A stretch of 64,000 nucleotides of DNA from Gordius sp. MW1 (GCA_964036665.1 OZ038530.1:19366001-19430000); one strand, 5' to 3'; positions 25,701 to 38,729 are shown, counted from the stretch's first letter. Numbers and translations are program-made. The notes: generated by a model not told the origin, from the sequence alone.

Positions 25701-27783
25701 GCTCGTAAAAAGTAAGAGTAACTTAATAAAATTTAGGTAACCAAGTTAAAATAATTATATCGCACTATTTTTTCGCACAAATTTATTTACCAAGAACAAA
25801 TCGCTTTCAATCTCGATTGTTAACATTTAATTTTTGCTGGGGGAACATCACAGGGAAAAACAAAAAGTTTTAAATAGTGCAAAGTGCCAAATTAACCTCG
25901 AGGAAGTTGAATTAATTCATTTCCCCGATTTACAATTAAAAAAATTGGAAGTAAAACAATTTCGAAAAGAGAGGGAAAGTACGCACTAAAAACATATGTT
26001 AAGTCGTTCGTTTGGTTTGATTCATTCACCCCCTCCCACCCGTAATTGTTGTTAAAGGCGCGAAAGTTGATATGATGATGACTGAGGGAAAAAGTAACGA
26101 AAGGTTTCCAAAATTTTTAAGCTGCCAAATGTGTTGTTTTTGTAATTTACGTTATACTTTACTATACGAAATAACCTCTAAAATAATCAAAAAATTATCG
26201 ACTTTTTTTGCATTGTAATCTTGCGAGTACAAAGGAAGGAAATTTAATTAAAAACACATATTATAAAATGATAGCATAGCTTTAAAATTAACTTTAAAGT
26301 AAAGCCTTTATCACTTTAAGCGAACTAATTAACAACGAAAAACAATTTGAAAAGAAAATAAAATTTATCGTTTCCATATTAATCGCTGATTCAAGGCAAG
26401 GTGGATTAAAGCATCCATTTATTATGCCAAGAAATCGTAAAAATCTCGTGAAGTCGAGAAGGGTAGATCTAAGTGACATTAATTTAAGGATTAATGTCAT
26501 CCTATTTGACGATTTCCTTGAAAAGGAGTATAATGTTAGAATAAAACAATAAATCATCCTTTGTGTTAGATAAAGGAGAAACATACATACTTTGCGGCAA
26601 AAATTATCCCAAGTTTAATAGTATATAGTTAGTCATAGTAGTTACAGTTATCTATAGTATTGAGGTGCATTTTCAACTTTTTTTAAACATAGGCTGGTAT
26701 CTTAATTGTTATGCAATTTATGTAAATAACAAATGTTATAAATTAAATATGTTTAAGTTAGGATTTAAATATTTTTCAAAATTGTTGATAAATTTAGAGT
26801 GAAAAAAAAATCGAAACCTTTATAAAACAATTAATACGTCAAGACAACAGTAATCTTTTAAATTTTAAATATTTGCAAAATAAATTATAATAATGATGAT
26901 AACTATAATCAATTTACTATAAAAATATTGCGAATAACGTTACATATGCCAAAATAAAAGGTTTTTGAAATAATTGAAAAACAAGTTATTATATTCAAGT
27001 TTCAAGGCCTATAAAAAGCTAAGTAACTTTTAGATAGCGCGTTCAAACCTAAATCTTTAGAAACTTTTAGGCAGAATAATTAGTTTTGATTTATCATTGG
27101 TTATCTTTGTAAATTTAGGTTACCTACTTTTTTCATATTTTTTTATTAAAGCCATTTAAAAACGAAGATATGTTTCGGAGCAAAAGCTAACAGTTTAAAT
27201 AAAACCCACACTCGCATAGAAATTAATAGCAATATTTAATTTTTCATAATAATCAGAGAAAATTATCGACTTTTAAAATAGGAAACTTAAAAAGCTATAA
27301 AATATTTTTGGTTTATCGGCGTAGGTAGATAACAGATTCTGATTGACTTATCGATCCCATACCCACTACCCTCCCCTAATTTAAAATCCATCTATGCCAA
27401 TGTTAGAGCAAATTACTGGTCATTGTTAGATGAAATAATTTTTAAAGTAACCAAATTTTAGCGGTTTTATTATACCATATGATGATTGTTTTTAAACATA
27501 TTACATAAAAAATAGTAAATAAATTTTATTATTTACACAAGATAAAGAAGTAAGCATTTTAATTTTATTGCAAATCGATCATACCCGAATCAGAAACGAA
27601 AACCCATTCATCATTATCATCCAATCGAGCTTCGGGCAAAATTTCGGACAAAGGCTGAGGCTCTGGCAATGTTATAATTTCTGTTGAACCGCTCGGGCAT
27701 TTAAGTGATGGGGACACTTGTTCCGTTTTGCCATTATTGGGTAAGAGGTATCCAGATACATATTTGGAGAAAGCGTTTAACAT
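22798..27783 (-). CDS. Predicted three-exon gene with TP53INP/DOR-like N terminus
   Basis: Exons on the minus strand: 27585-27783 (ATG at 27783), 24412-24908 and 22798-23124. Donors (GTATGA, GTCAGT) and acceptors (TTTCGCAG, ATTATAG) keep phase (1, then 0), giving 340 residues. The first residues, MLNAFSKYVSGYLL, and the acidic WVFV core (DDNDEWVFVSDS) resemble the N-terminal region of TP53INP1/2 (DOR), nuclear-cytosolic autophagy factors that bind Atg8/LC3 through a W-x-x-hydrophobic motif. Exon 2 is acidic and then basic-rich (DRWDRRDRKKTKVRNYNMTL, LREAARRQRV). Exon 3 is lysine-rich (KENVKQKISFFYKNRSAKR). I do not see the C-terminal TP53INP signature, so the family call rests on the N terminus only. 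Exon 1 lies 2.7 kb from exon 2 and could belong to another gene, although the phase fits. A degenerate MITE-like palindrome sits in intron 1 at about 27,317-27,402. Confidence 0.5.
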
Positions 27784-30700
27784 AATCGATTACAAGGCCT
27801 AGAAAAATTTGCTTTAAATCCTGGAATATGATGAGATAGCTAAAATAAAAAAAAATATTATTAAATTCTAGCAGTTTGAGTTAAGTCCAAAATTTAATCA
27901 TATTTTTCCTATTTTTTCAATAACAATTCAAGCTTAAAACATGGATCCTCATCTTTTATACCTTAAAGAAGATGAGAATAGGTTTGTAGAAAAGGTACAA
28001 TTGAGAATAGCAATTATAGAATTTAATATGTGATAGATGTTTTAATTGTAATGCTTGTGGAGCCTCCAGGTTTTCGGGAAGGGAGGGGAAAAAACTTTCA
28101 CTTTTCAAAAACCTCGAACTCTAATAGTTGAGTTACTCGCAAATAATATATCACAATGTCACCAATGTGTGAACTACAACTCGAAGAACTGAGGATTGAG
28201 AAAAAGGGGGGGGGGGGGGGGGTTAAGGAAATTATTGGTTATGAAAGGAAGGTAAAGGAACGAGAGCTGCAACGATGGGGGGATAGGGGGAAAACCCGAA
28301 AGAAAAAAAAATGCTTGGTCGTAAATATTATATGCGGGTATAAAGGGAGAGAGAGAGAGAGAGTTTCGTTAATTCGTTGCTGCAGCAGTCAAGTCTAAAT
28401 ATAAAAGCTTATAGCTTGTCGCGATGCGATGCACTAATAAAAAAATTATGGAAAGGAGGACTATGGTGGGGAATGAGCCAAAACAAACTAGGGAGGGGGA
28501 GGGGAAAGAAGAAGGGGGGGGGGTAAGGGAATTATTTATTGGAACTAAGAGGCAGCTATAGATGAGGAGGGCTTAAGGGAGGAGGGAAGGGGCAGGCGAC
28601 CCGATGGTAATCGATTTCCTTTGTTGTCACCCACCCCCCTGCTTCGCCCGTCTTCGCCCCCGACACTTGGAGAGGCCGCCCGATATTTGCTATTCGAATA
28701 AATCTTGTTGTCTTTTTTACGATACATTTACCGTTTCTAATGAATGACTCAGAGGCTCGAAAACAATATTTTCAATTTTGTTTCCCCACACATTGTATCA
28801 AAATTGTCAAATAGATCTATCTCGCTGATTGATAAAAGTTACACGTAAACGAGATTTCGATTCATCGAATATATACGTGCCTTGAATGAGTTTAAAATAC
28901 AATTTGACGCTTAAACTTATACTAATAGTCTAGATCTAACGGTATTTCACCTTTCTTAAAATTTTGATTAATTAAGCATTAGCAAACAATATCCGATCAC
29001 TGCTAACTTTCGTTCGCTTGTAGCATAAAGTAATTCCTTTCAATGTTTTAGTGCTAAATACTAGGCGGCGACGGAGTAAACAGGGAATAAAAAATGGAAA
29101 GTGCGTTTCGAAGGTCAGGCCAATGTGTCAAATAGATATGCCTGCGCCGCGTCGTCTTACCAAGTGAAAAGAACGAGTAAATGATGAATTATAAAATATT
29201 TTAGAGGTCGCCCGCACCCCTAGTCCCCTCCAAATTATTATTAATTTTATTATTTTAGTTCGAGTGCCAATATTCGAAACAATGTCTCTCTAAACAAACA
29301 AATTACTGTGGTAAAAATGACAAAAGTATATGATATAAATATTACTTTAATGCCTCTGCGGGATGTAGAATGTTTGATTGGAATCACCTTGAAATTATTA
29401 TACACGGATATTTTTCTATCGATTTTGGCCGACTTATTATTTATCGGAGAGCTATGCCGTTTTTACGTAATTGGTTGTATGAATGCGGATGGTACGCTCT
29501 AAGTATTTATAATGTTTTGATCCTTAATTTATTACGAAAATAATAGATGAAAGAAATTTGGGAGATTTTACGAAACGTTAAAATAAGCAAAAATTGTGAG
29601 TAAATAAAAGCTTGGTAGGCCTTAGGAAATTTAGCGACAAAAAAATAGATATAGGGAGAAAGGACCTAAAGCTATACAAATAATAAAATTTTACCTTTTA
29701 TATACACTGAACTAAACGAAAAAACGTAATCCAAAAGGTAATGAAAGGGGGAGAGAGAAGTTATGAGGGGGGGGGGGGAGCGCCGTTCGGATGTTTAATA
29801 ATATAATGGATAAAACAAAAGTCAACCAACCCTGTTAAAGGTATATAATTATAATCATATGATTATATGCAAAAGAAATTATTGGGAAAAAAGGAAGAAT
29901 ATATATTAAAAAAATGTGGGGAAAAAATTATAGCACAATGGGGAGGGACCAGTTAACCAAGTTTTTCTTATCGGTGTGGCATGTGATGTCAACCCCTGTT
30001 AAACTACGACAGAGGGGATAATAAAATGACAAAAGATTGTATGATGATTATATGCATCTACTCGAACAAAAGCTGTCGTTGTAGCTATTATAGCTAAGTA
30101 CCTTTAAAAGCCTTTGCTTTGCTAGATGACTGAGTTGACTGCTGTGTGTGTTATGTCAGTAGGGTACTTACTTACATTAATTATAATTATTTTGGTCCCT
30201 TTGCCAAAGTAATTATATTCTTCCAGTTTTCCTCCGATGCACAATATTATATGAGAAATTAAATGGGACCTGAGAAAAAATGAGCCAACTTGACTACAAA
30301 TGAGATAAATAATATTTATTGGTTTTTTAGGTATTTTTGATATTGTATATTTCATGTTTCAATTTTACCTAATAAAAGCATTTTAGCATTTATTAATCGT
30401 TAAGCTTACAACCAAAAATGAATAAAAAAAGCGAGGTAAATGCTACACTCTTTTTCATAATTTATAAAATTTTCTTGAAAAAATTATTAACTTAAAGTAA
30501 ACTATTTAAAAAGAATGACTTTTCCTGGATTTTTTGAATCAAGTAACTCCGATCCTAATATTGATTAATTAGATCCATAGCCGGAAATGATCATTTTAAA
30601 TAATAAAAAAATTCTCATATTGCAAATCAGATATCTTCAAACACAGTTTTTTTCAAACATTATCACGTTAAAATCCAGTTGACCTTTAAAACCTCGTATA

Positions 30701-32046
30701 TTTTTTTAATCAATAAAATGGCACATGCTCTATTATTATGAAAGGTAAAACCTTAGCCAGGAGGACTTATTGGATTTTTACTCAATGGATGACCATATGG
30801 CAGTGCAACAAAAGGAGAGTACAGAACTGGAGCTCATAAAGGAGTCGCAAAATAGCTTTGAAGGGGCTCATGTGTCGCCGACAGCTCGACACTGTCAAAA
30901 GGGAAGGGACGAGGCGAGGGGGAGGGTAGGTATAATTTAGGTTAATGTAACGAGCAACTGTGGATCGATGGAAATTCATAAAAACAAACACATCTATGAT
31001 AATATATATATTTATATGAAAAAAACACTTTTACTGACTCGGCATCATACCAAGACAGTTTTAGCATTTATTTTTTATTTTTACAGCTGTTGTTTAGGCA
31101 TTTGACAACTAATGGGCACTTATTTTAACGGTCACAACATTTAAAATTAAAGCAATACTCTTTATGAGTGAGGCCATAACTATTTTATCATAATTTGAAA
31201 ACCAGTTATTATTAAATTGCTGTTCTTCACATATTTATTTTATGTTTTGACAGTGAAATACGCTTAGAGATTTTTCTAACATATGTTTATATTTGTGTTG
31301 AAAAATTATGTTAGACTATTTTTAGCCTATTTTTCATAATGATATTATTTGATCAGAAGGTCAAATCTTGAAAATTCACCGCTCAATAAAATATAATGTT
31401 AATGAGAATTGTTTTTAAATATGTCTGCATTAAAAAAGCACTTTTAACTTAAAGTTTCCCTTTAAATTTAACAAGCCGAAGAAATTAATTTCCTCAATTT
31501 TTTGGTATTAGTCCTATTGTCAATTTTAGGCAGGCTACTTCTAATTTTAAGAATAAGGTCAGCGTTTTCTACTTATTTTATTTTGGTCATTCCACTTTAT
31601 AATCACCCTATTATTCACTAAATAGTGTCAAAAAAATCAAAATTTCCGTAAATAAATAGCAACTTTTTAAATATATTTATTTTCCTAAAACTTTAAATAA
31701 ATTTTGAGGATGTTATCCCCAGCGGTATTTTTTAATCTAATTCATTTAGTTATTTAAAATGATTTTATAGACCTATAAATTTATGTTTTTAAAAAGATCT
31801 TATTCTTGGCTACATATCTCCCTTTCACATCTAGCTATAATAAACTTTAATCCCTTTAACTGATTACCTCCAATTTATTTGACTATTTTTTTTATTTAAA
31901 TGCTAACCCTTATATTACTTGCCTTCAAATTAAATTGCAGTTCACATTGAAGTCAATGGTTTTTTAAAAATATAATTTAAGTTTTTTATATACCACTCAC
32001 TACATTGTACAGTTGAAGCGAAACAAATTTTAATTTTTATTAAAAC
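27784..32046. other. Noncoding region with G-rich tracts upstream of the 27.8-kb gene
   Basis: Poly-G and GA-rich tracts lie at 28,206-28,222, 28,352-28,361 (GA repeat), 28,489-28,525 and 29,768-29,779. Patches with higher CpG content occur near 28,560-28,690 and 29,060-29,150; they could be the promoter or 5' untranslated sequence of the gene starting at 27783, but no direct signal proves this. Short frames here show no motif. Confidence 0.4.
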
Positions 32047-32573
32047 CAGGGGTTTGAACCCGCCCAAAATAAAATCGGGTTCGTGTTCGGGTTTAAGAAA
32101 TTGGGTTCGGGTTCGGGTTCAAGAAATTATATTATACTAATAATACATTTTTACCCTCAAAAAATTATTGAATAGTTAACTTAATTTTTAAATAGCACCT
32201 AATTAAATTCACATGCCAATTATTTCATCTCATTGTGCTAATGTATTATTGAATTTTTAATGTTCTAATTTATTTCTGGATTTAAAAGCAATAAAAATAT
32301 TATTAATAAAAGCCATACCATATTATAAATTACATAAAAATATTGAAATTACAATCGTATGGTTTTCGTTACATTGTCATGATAGAGAAAATTGAGATAT
32401 TCAATTCACATTTTGTTTTTGAAAAAAAAACTCGAACTCGAACCCTTTTTTGTATTCATCGGGTTCTGGTTTTAAGGGTATTTTTAAAAATGGGTTTGGG
32501 TTGGGGTTCGGGTTCTGTAAAACGGGTTTTACCCGGTTCGGGTTCAGGGGATTGGGTTCGGGACAAACCCCTG
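32047..32573. mobile_element. GGGTTCGGGTTC-rich hAT-type MITE
   Basis: The ends are CAGGGGTTTG and CAAACCCCTG, flanked by a perfect 8-bp duplication, attaaaac (32039-32046 and 32574-32581). Arms of about 90-140 bp are made of GGGTTCGGGTTC/GGGTTTGGG words around an AT-rich centre. It carries no transposase; an open frame through the right arm is only an artefact of the repeat words. Confidence 0.92.
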
Positions 32574-32581
32574 ATTAAAAC

Positions 32582-33673
32582 CTTATATAATTTGTATATA
32601 AAATGATGCTATACAAAATTAGCTAATGTTTATATAATATACATTAGCAGCGTAGCCGAAGGAAAGGATGCCCCCGCCCCCTAAATCTAAAATTTTGAAT
32701 AAATTAATTAAAAATATGATTAAAATGAAAAAAACATCTTTTTTATCCTATTTTTGTAATAATGACATGTAATTATGGGCCTAGCTAGGATTTGAATCAT
32801 AAGAGATAGGAAGGGTCAAAAAAATGTTTTTTTGTTTTGTGAACTGTAATTTAATAGGCAAGCTTTCTTCCTTACAAAATATGTATTAAAAATAACCTAT
32901 GTAGAAGGGTTAGCGTTTTTAATATTTTTTAAAAATAGTGAAATAAATGCATATTATCAATGGTATTAACAAGAACAAAATATTAATTTAATTTAAAGCA
33001 AAAATAAAATTTTTTGTCCTAAGGTAATCATTTAAGGGAATCAGAGTTTATTATCGCTAGCTGTGGAAGGGAAGATATGTAGCAAAGAAAACAACCGTAT
33101 TAAAAACATGAAGTTATAGGTATATAAAATCATTTTAATTCACTTAAGAATTATATTAGAAAATACCGTTGGGGATAATATGTTCAAAGTGATTTTTATT
33201 TTAAGCATAAAAGTTATGGTAAAATAGAAATATTTGACATCGGGAGGGCAAGAATGAATAATTATTTCTAATAATATTAATTAGTCGCAAAAAAGGAAGG
33301 GTTTAAAGCTTTTAAGATTTTAAAAATTGCTATTTAGGGAAATTTTGATTTTAGACACTATTTAGTCAACAATAAAGTGATGTAAGGTGAGTTGGCCAAG
33401 AGTGCCCAGCATATCTCTTCAAGATATTAATTTTCAGGAGATATAGGAAAAATGAGTTGATAAAAATAAAAATAGTTTTATATACTGGCACAAAGTTTAT
33501 TACGTGGTAAATTACTATAATTATTCGTCATTAGTAATTGCTTTAATGGGTGTGAATATGATTTCATATTTCGATTTATATGTGGGATGAAAATTTGTAG
33601 TTAGCATACTAATTTCGTCCGTAATTTCTAGTTTTGATTATTAACTATTCATTGCTATGCAAATATTGGTAGC
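32582..33673. other. Stretch without a recognisable gene
   Basis: Fragments resembling MITE ends occur at about 32,648-32,690 (GCGTAGCCGAAGG) and 32,777-32,800 (TGGGCCTAGCTAGG). Otherwise AT-rich, with nothing supported. Confidence 0.45.
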
Positions 33674-33681
33674 TGAATATA

Positions 33682-33843
33682 CATGGGCGTAACCAAGGGG
33701 GTGGGGGGTGGCTGCCACCCTCTAAATCCAAAAATTTGATGAAATTTCATAAAATATGGCTAAAATTTCAAAAAATGATCGTTTTGCCCCTCCCTCCATC
33801 ATTTTTGCTCCCCACTCTAATTTCAGTGTTGGCAGCGCCCATG
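33682..33843. mobile_element. GGGCGTAGCC-family MITE
   Basis: It starts CATGGGCGTAACC and ends GCGCCCATG, with internal arms GCTGCCACCCTCTAAATCC and GCCCCTCCCTCC. The flanks tgaatata and tctatata match at 6 of 8 positions. Confidence 0.7.
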
Positions 33844-34019
33844 TCTATATAGATCCTAATGGTAATGGCTAGAAATTAGTATGTTTGAGACAACGATAAT
33901 ACAGTTCAAAAACTTGGTCTTTATAATTAGCTAGATGTAAATTAATACATGCCAACATTTTAGCTAAATCAACGCTCTTATATCTTACTGTGACTATTTA
34001 GGGCTGGTATAGAGTAAAT

Positions 34020-34194
34020 CATGGGCGTAGCCAGGTTTTGGATTGGGGGGGGGGGAGGTTAAACGTTTAAAAGTTTAAATAGGGGAGGGGGGCAAAACGT
34101 AATTTTTTTTTTTATTTTTTAAGGGTTTTTGCATAGAAATTTTTTTTTTCGCCATTTAGGGGGGAGGGGGCGCCACCCCGCCCCTACGCCCATG
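34020..34194. mobile_element. GGGCGTAGCC-family MITE
   Basis: It starts CATGGGCGTAGCCAGG and ends CCTACGCCCATG, with a perfect 8-bp duplication, gagtaaat (34012-34019 and 34195-34202). Same subtype as 21034-21174 and 57295-57452 (GCAAAACG words between poly-G blocks). Confidence 0.93.
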
Positions 34195-34202
34195 GAGTAA
34201 AT

Positions 34203-35079
34203 AACATTTTATGACAACAATAAAGTCATTCTTTAAAAATTATTTAACGACGATAAGATGTTTAGCGATAAGATCTAACACTGTGACATTTAAATTTATT
34301 TTTAATTAAAAATTCCAAGGCTAAGTGCCTTTTAATTAGCTTTATGTGAAGTGACCTTTGCTAATTTAATTTACCAGTATTGTTTGTTAAATATGGTTAA
34401 TCGTTATCATTTAGGTAATAAGCTGTTGGAAATGTTAAAACTATCATAATATTGCATGTTTTTAGACAAAAACTTATAAAATTTATCGTTAAAAAGCATA
34501 GCTTTTTGCTATAAAATTGAAACTTTTTTGTAGTCACAAGTGTTTTAGTTATAATTCCGAAATTCAAAATATATTATAAATTTGATAATTAAAAATATGC
34601 AAAGAGGCAAAGTGTGGCAGCTGTCCCTTCTTCCAAAAACTCCTTAATATAATTATAATTTTATTAAATCGTGATTTTGCCCCTATCAAAATTTTTCTGC
34701 CCCATCTATTTTAAATATCTATCCACGTGCAACGCAAATTTATTTAAACATTTCGTTTTTTTGAAAAATTTTCAATATTTTAAAACTTACACAAAAGGGG
34801 AAAAATAGTGACTTTATTGCTATAGTTGAATATTAATGATACTTTTTTAAATTCATTTATTTCATAGATGTAATACGCAGCAGAGATAATACAAGCAGTT
34901 AACTAACTAATTCTTAACATTCAATTTGTATAATATAATATGAGTTGAAATATATAATTTAACAATTTTAAACTAAATTTCTTCTATACAACAATATTGG
35001 ATAACAAACATAAAACAAAAATAAATAAATATTTTTTAGTAGTTTAATTTTGGAATATTTGAAAGTGGCAGTTTGTTCT
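34203..35079. other. Stretch without a recognisable gene
   Basis: AT-rich sequence downstream of the FUNDC-like gene B. No exon or repeat end was recognised. Confidence 0.5.
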
Positions 35080-35739
35080 TCACAAAAACTTGAGACCTAT
35101 CAAGACCCCAGTCACGAATCCTACGGTAACATAAACATTTTCTTCGGCAAAAGATTTCCCTTGTTGCAGCAACATATTCAAGAACTGTTATATAAGGAAA
35201 AATATTATTTTATAATCAAAAAATCAAATAACGTTTAAATGTTACATCTAAAAAAATTTTAAAAGCGTAATTTTACATCGCTATTTTTGGCTGCTTCTTT
35301 AATTTTCTGGAACCGGGCGCTAAGTTTTTCCTTGTTCATGTAACTATTGATTGCAACCAGGGCTAAACCGACCAAAGAATGGAAAAAATAAGATTTCGCT
35401 AAACGCAACACTAAAGACGTTATAAGGCCGATGGCTACAGAAATTAATATTTGATATTTCATGTCGAAATGCGTGAAAACATTCTTAGCATGTTCCAACT
35501 TCTTCTCTACCTACATTAAAAGCAATCAAATGGTTTCGTAAAATCTTAATTATACAGCGTAATGGTTAATTAACAAAAAATAAAAAATACAATAAAGTAA
35601 ATAGACTTTTTATACTAATTATCTCATTTAACATACAATGTAGAAAATAATTATTCTTAATTTCAAGATATTTAGTTTTCACAAGGTAATACATATTTGG
35701 CACTAGTTGTATATTTTTAACCTGCCCATGCTTCGTCAT
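35080..35739 (-). CDS. FUN14-domain (FUNDC)-like small membrane protein, copy B
   Basis: Three exons on the minus strand (35722-35739, 35277-35510, 35080-35184) give 118 residues with phase 0 at both junctions. The 18-nt first exon (ATG at 35739) is the least certain. The body has two closely spaced hydrophobic segments, roughly residues 28-45 and 47-63 (ILISVAIGLITSLVLRLA, SLVGLALVAINS), then a basic helix (KEKLSARFQKIKEAA). A final hydrophobic segment ends the protein (VYVTVGFVTGVLIGLKFL). This order and the terminal GF-x-x-G-x-x-x-GL motif resemble FUNDC1/2, mitochondrial outer-membrane mitophagy proteins. The protein is shorter than FUNDC1 (155 aa) and lacks its N-terminal Atg8-binding tail. 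It lies head-to-tail with its paralogue at 36596-38183. Confidence 0.62.
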
Positions 35740-36595
35740 CGCCTTGGATAATAAATTGATTGGGAAATATGGGTAGAGGAGAGAGGAGGCCTGGAGAAAG
35801 AATCTGATTAAAAAAATAGACGCGGTTCCGATATAAAGTTCCTCTTATTATTAGTACGAATTGCACCACACAAAAAACCGCAAAATAAATCTTTATTATT
35901 TATAGGGCGGGCGGTGGGCGGCAATGAGTTTGTCGTATATTACCCCTTTATCGATTTTATACTTATTAATAGCTGTGCCAAATCATCGCGCTTGCTAGTA
36001 CAAACTATATATTATATAATAGTGTCGTCTATATAGCTCGACCCTATAGCCACGGCAACCCCCCGTAAAACCTTACTTGATTTATCTATTGGGGATAATA
36101 AACCATATTTTTGTATGAATAGCTAAGGTGATTTAGATAAAAATTTCATATTAAATAGAACATGCGAGAATGAAAAAGATTATAAAATCAAATTTGGTTC
36201 TAGAAAACACTGTGAAATAAGTCAAAAATTAATAAAACCTAGATACAACCAAACTTTATGTATAGTATGAATAAATTGCCATTGTTTGTTTCTTTGTGGA
36301 CTTCTCAGATTCTAATTCCCTAAAATCGACCAGCTTATAATTATTTTTTAAAATTGAGAAAACAACCCCTAAATTTAATTATTACCTTGTTAAAAAGGAA
36401 AAAAACGCTTGGTTAATTACACCTTTTGTGTTGCCATAATCAACAAAATAAATAAGCATTTTTAGCTTAAAACTCTAAAAAGTTCAAATTCCTAAAACAT
36501 AAATTTATTCACACAAATTACAATATAAATTGGTCAAGATTATGTTAACAAATGTATGTTTTAAAACGGTTTATCAAAAAACCAATAAGACGTAT

Positions 36596-38183
36596 TCACC
36601 AAAGCCATAATCCGATGAAGAGACCAGTTAAAAATCCGATGGTCACATAAAAGTTTGCTTCCCCAAATGCCTTGACTTGTTCAAAAGCCGTACTCACCTA
36701 ATTTGTTTAATAAAATACCATTTTTTAGCACTTTTGAATATTTATTATACAATTTTCAATGGAAATTTATTATCAATCATATTTTTTAGCAAAATGTACG
36801 TTTTTTATAATTATGGGTAAAATCAACTGATCCTACAAACTGGTATGCCTAAACAGGGGACCATAATTTTTTAAGAAATTTTAGTTCAAATAAAGCCAAG
36901 TATCTAGTTTTAAAATCCCCGGCCGATGGCCAGCCACTTTTTGATGATACTTGCGATGTTTTAAATTCTTATATATCCATTAATTTTTTTAATGTTGCAT
37001 AATTATTAATTGTTTGTTTTAGTTATGGCTCTACGCTGTAGATGATTCCAAGTTTGTTAAAACTAAAAGATTTGAAATTCCTCCTTTTTAAAACAAGGAG
37101 ATTTCAAGTTTTTTTTAATTCTCAACTCATTTTATATGGTTTTTTTATCAACATTCTATTACTTAATGTAGCATTAAAAATTTATAACTTCCTTTGGTAT
37201 TAATGAATTTTTGCGCCTTAAATTATTATGTAGCCTTTAGCTTTAAGTTAAGTGCAGATAAAGATTATTACCTAGGTAATTTTCTTACTCGACCATTATT
37301 ATATTATTTTGTGGCAATTGACGTGCTAAACAAAAGCTCAAGATTAGGACACTCAAGGTGTAATTACTCAATGACTTCTCGTATATAATAAGCTTAAAAA
37401 GTTGTCTATTAACACGTTCAATGATTGAAGAAATTATTGAAAATTACAAGAAAAAGTCACGCTGCGCCTTATAAAAAGTATGATGCAATAAATTATTTAT
37501 ATTACCTACAATTCAATGAAAACTAAGGCGGATTAAATCATAATTCTTTCAACAAAAGGCTTATAAAATCTGTCTTTGTGTGAAATATGTTATATAAAGT
37601 TTAATGCAAGTTATATAATTTATTTATAAAAAAAGGTATAATTTTAGTATAAATATGAAATTTATGGTTATTTTGGTAAAATAAAGTATAGCAAATTGTC
37701 CAATTAATAAGAGTTATGTTAAAACCATTATAATATGATAACTCCATGTGCGTAGCCAGTATTGGAATTAGAGGGGGGGCTATAATGATTTAGGGAGGGG
37801 CAAAATGAACATTTTTTGAAATTTAAGACATATCAACAAATTGGCTACGCCCATGGATAACTTACTAGCATTATTAAGAAAATTTCAAAATTGTTTAAAA
37901 AACAACAACAAATGTTTTGGAAAATTGAATAATTTCTTATATATTTTACATGATAAATTGGATCGCTTTGGGCGACGACACCTTTAATTCTTTGATATTT
38001 TTGTAATAACAATTCTTTCTTCAAGGCGTTATTAAATAAAAGAAGACACGCACCAATCAGAGCTAATAAAGTAAAAGATTTAATAATTCGAAGAAGGTAA
38101 GCTGACCCGAGACCTAGGCATATAGAGATGATCAATTGATTTTTAGAATCGTAGGAAAATAATGAATTTTGCATTTGCTCCAT
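36596..38183 (-). CDS. FUN14-domain (FUNDC)-like small membrane protein, copy A
   Basis: Two exons on the minus strand, 37950-38183 and 36596-36697 (GT-AG, phase 0), give 111 residues from ATG 38183. An in-frame stop lies just before that ATG. It is clearly a paralogue of the neighbour at 35080-35739: both read ME/LE-x-x-x-N, D-x-K-x-Q-x-(I/L)-IS, GL, LLR/VLR, KS, L-x-G and KE-x-L-x-x-(K/R)-(Y/F)-Q-(R/K)-IK, and both end with an NFYVTIGFLTGLFIGL-type segment. Three hydrophobic segments and the terminal GF-x-x-G motif suggest the FUN14 family, inserted in the outer mitochondrial membrane; the N-terminal LC3-binding tail of FUNDC1 is absent. The 1.25-kb intron holds a MITE (37745-37855). An alternative acceptor could remove the first two residues and add an unseen 5' exon. 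Confidence 0.62.
37745..37855. mobile_element. GGGCGTAGCC-family MITE in the intron of FUNDC-like copy A
   Basis: The ends are CATGTGCGTAGCCAG and GGCTACGCCCATG. The flanking 8-mers gataactc and gataactt match at 7 of 8. At 111 bp it is the shortest full copy here. Confidence 0.85.
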
Positions 38184-38729
38184 TTATATCCAGCCTTTTA
38201 AATCAAATTACAAAAAAATAATGACAAATCATTAATTAAAGGAATAATGAATTGTTGTGTTACATTGTTGTCCTCAGATTTACCAGCAATAAATGTGAAA
38301 TAGAGGAAACCGCGTATTTCTTTATTTCTTAATACGACTATAATAACACATATAAATTTAATAATATAAATAAAAATTAAAGGATTAAACACAATTGCTG
38401 CAACATGAAATATCATTTAACTTAATAATGAAAGCGTTCTACAAATTTAATACGACATCTAAGCTTTAGAATTATACTATAAATATCTATATTTTTTAAT
38501 AAATATCTCTTACTTTCAATACATTCTATCTCTTTAAATAAAAGCGTCTGAATATAAAAAAGCCTCAGTTTATTAGAAGTAAAAGAAAGCAACTTTTAAA
38601 CAAACAATCCAAATAGTTTAAAACAGAGTTAGATGAGGGCGATTTAAAATCACATTTTCAGGGAACACATTTATCAAAATACCACTAGGTTTAGTCCTCT
38701 GAAAAGTCGGCATTACAAATATTTTGGTG
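38184..38729. other. Intergenic region between FUNDC-like copy A and VPS18
   Basis: AT-rich DNA. A 72-codon minus-strand frame (38198-38416) is hydrophobic but lacks recognisable features or a fitting splice site; I treat it as chance. The promoter of copy A should lie here. Confidence 0.5.

Noticed and set aside
26294..26584. 96-codon minus-strand frame between exons 1 and 2 of the TP53INP-like gene
   Set aside because: Low-complexity hydrophobic translation typical of AT-rich DNA, with no fitting splice sites in phase.
32343..32606. 87-codon plus-strand frame with GSGSG motifs
   Set aside because: Its second half is the GGGTTCGGGTTC arm of a MITE and it crosses the element's border into flanking DNA.
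35050..35238. 62-codon plus-strand frame
   Set aside because: Antisense shadow of the last exon of FUNDC-like copy B (35080-35184).
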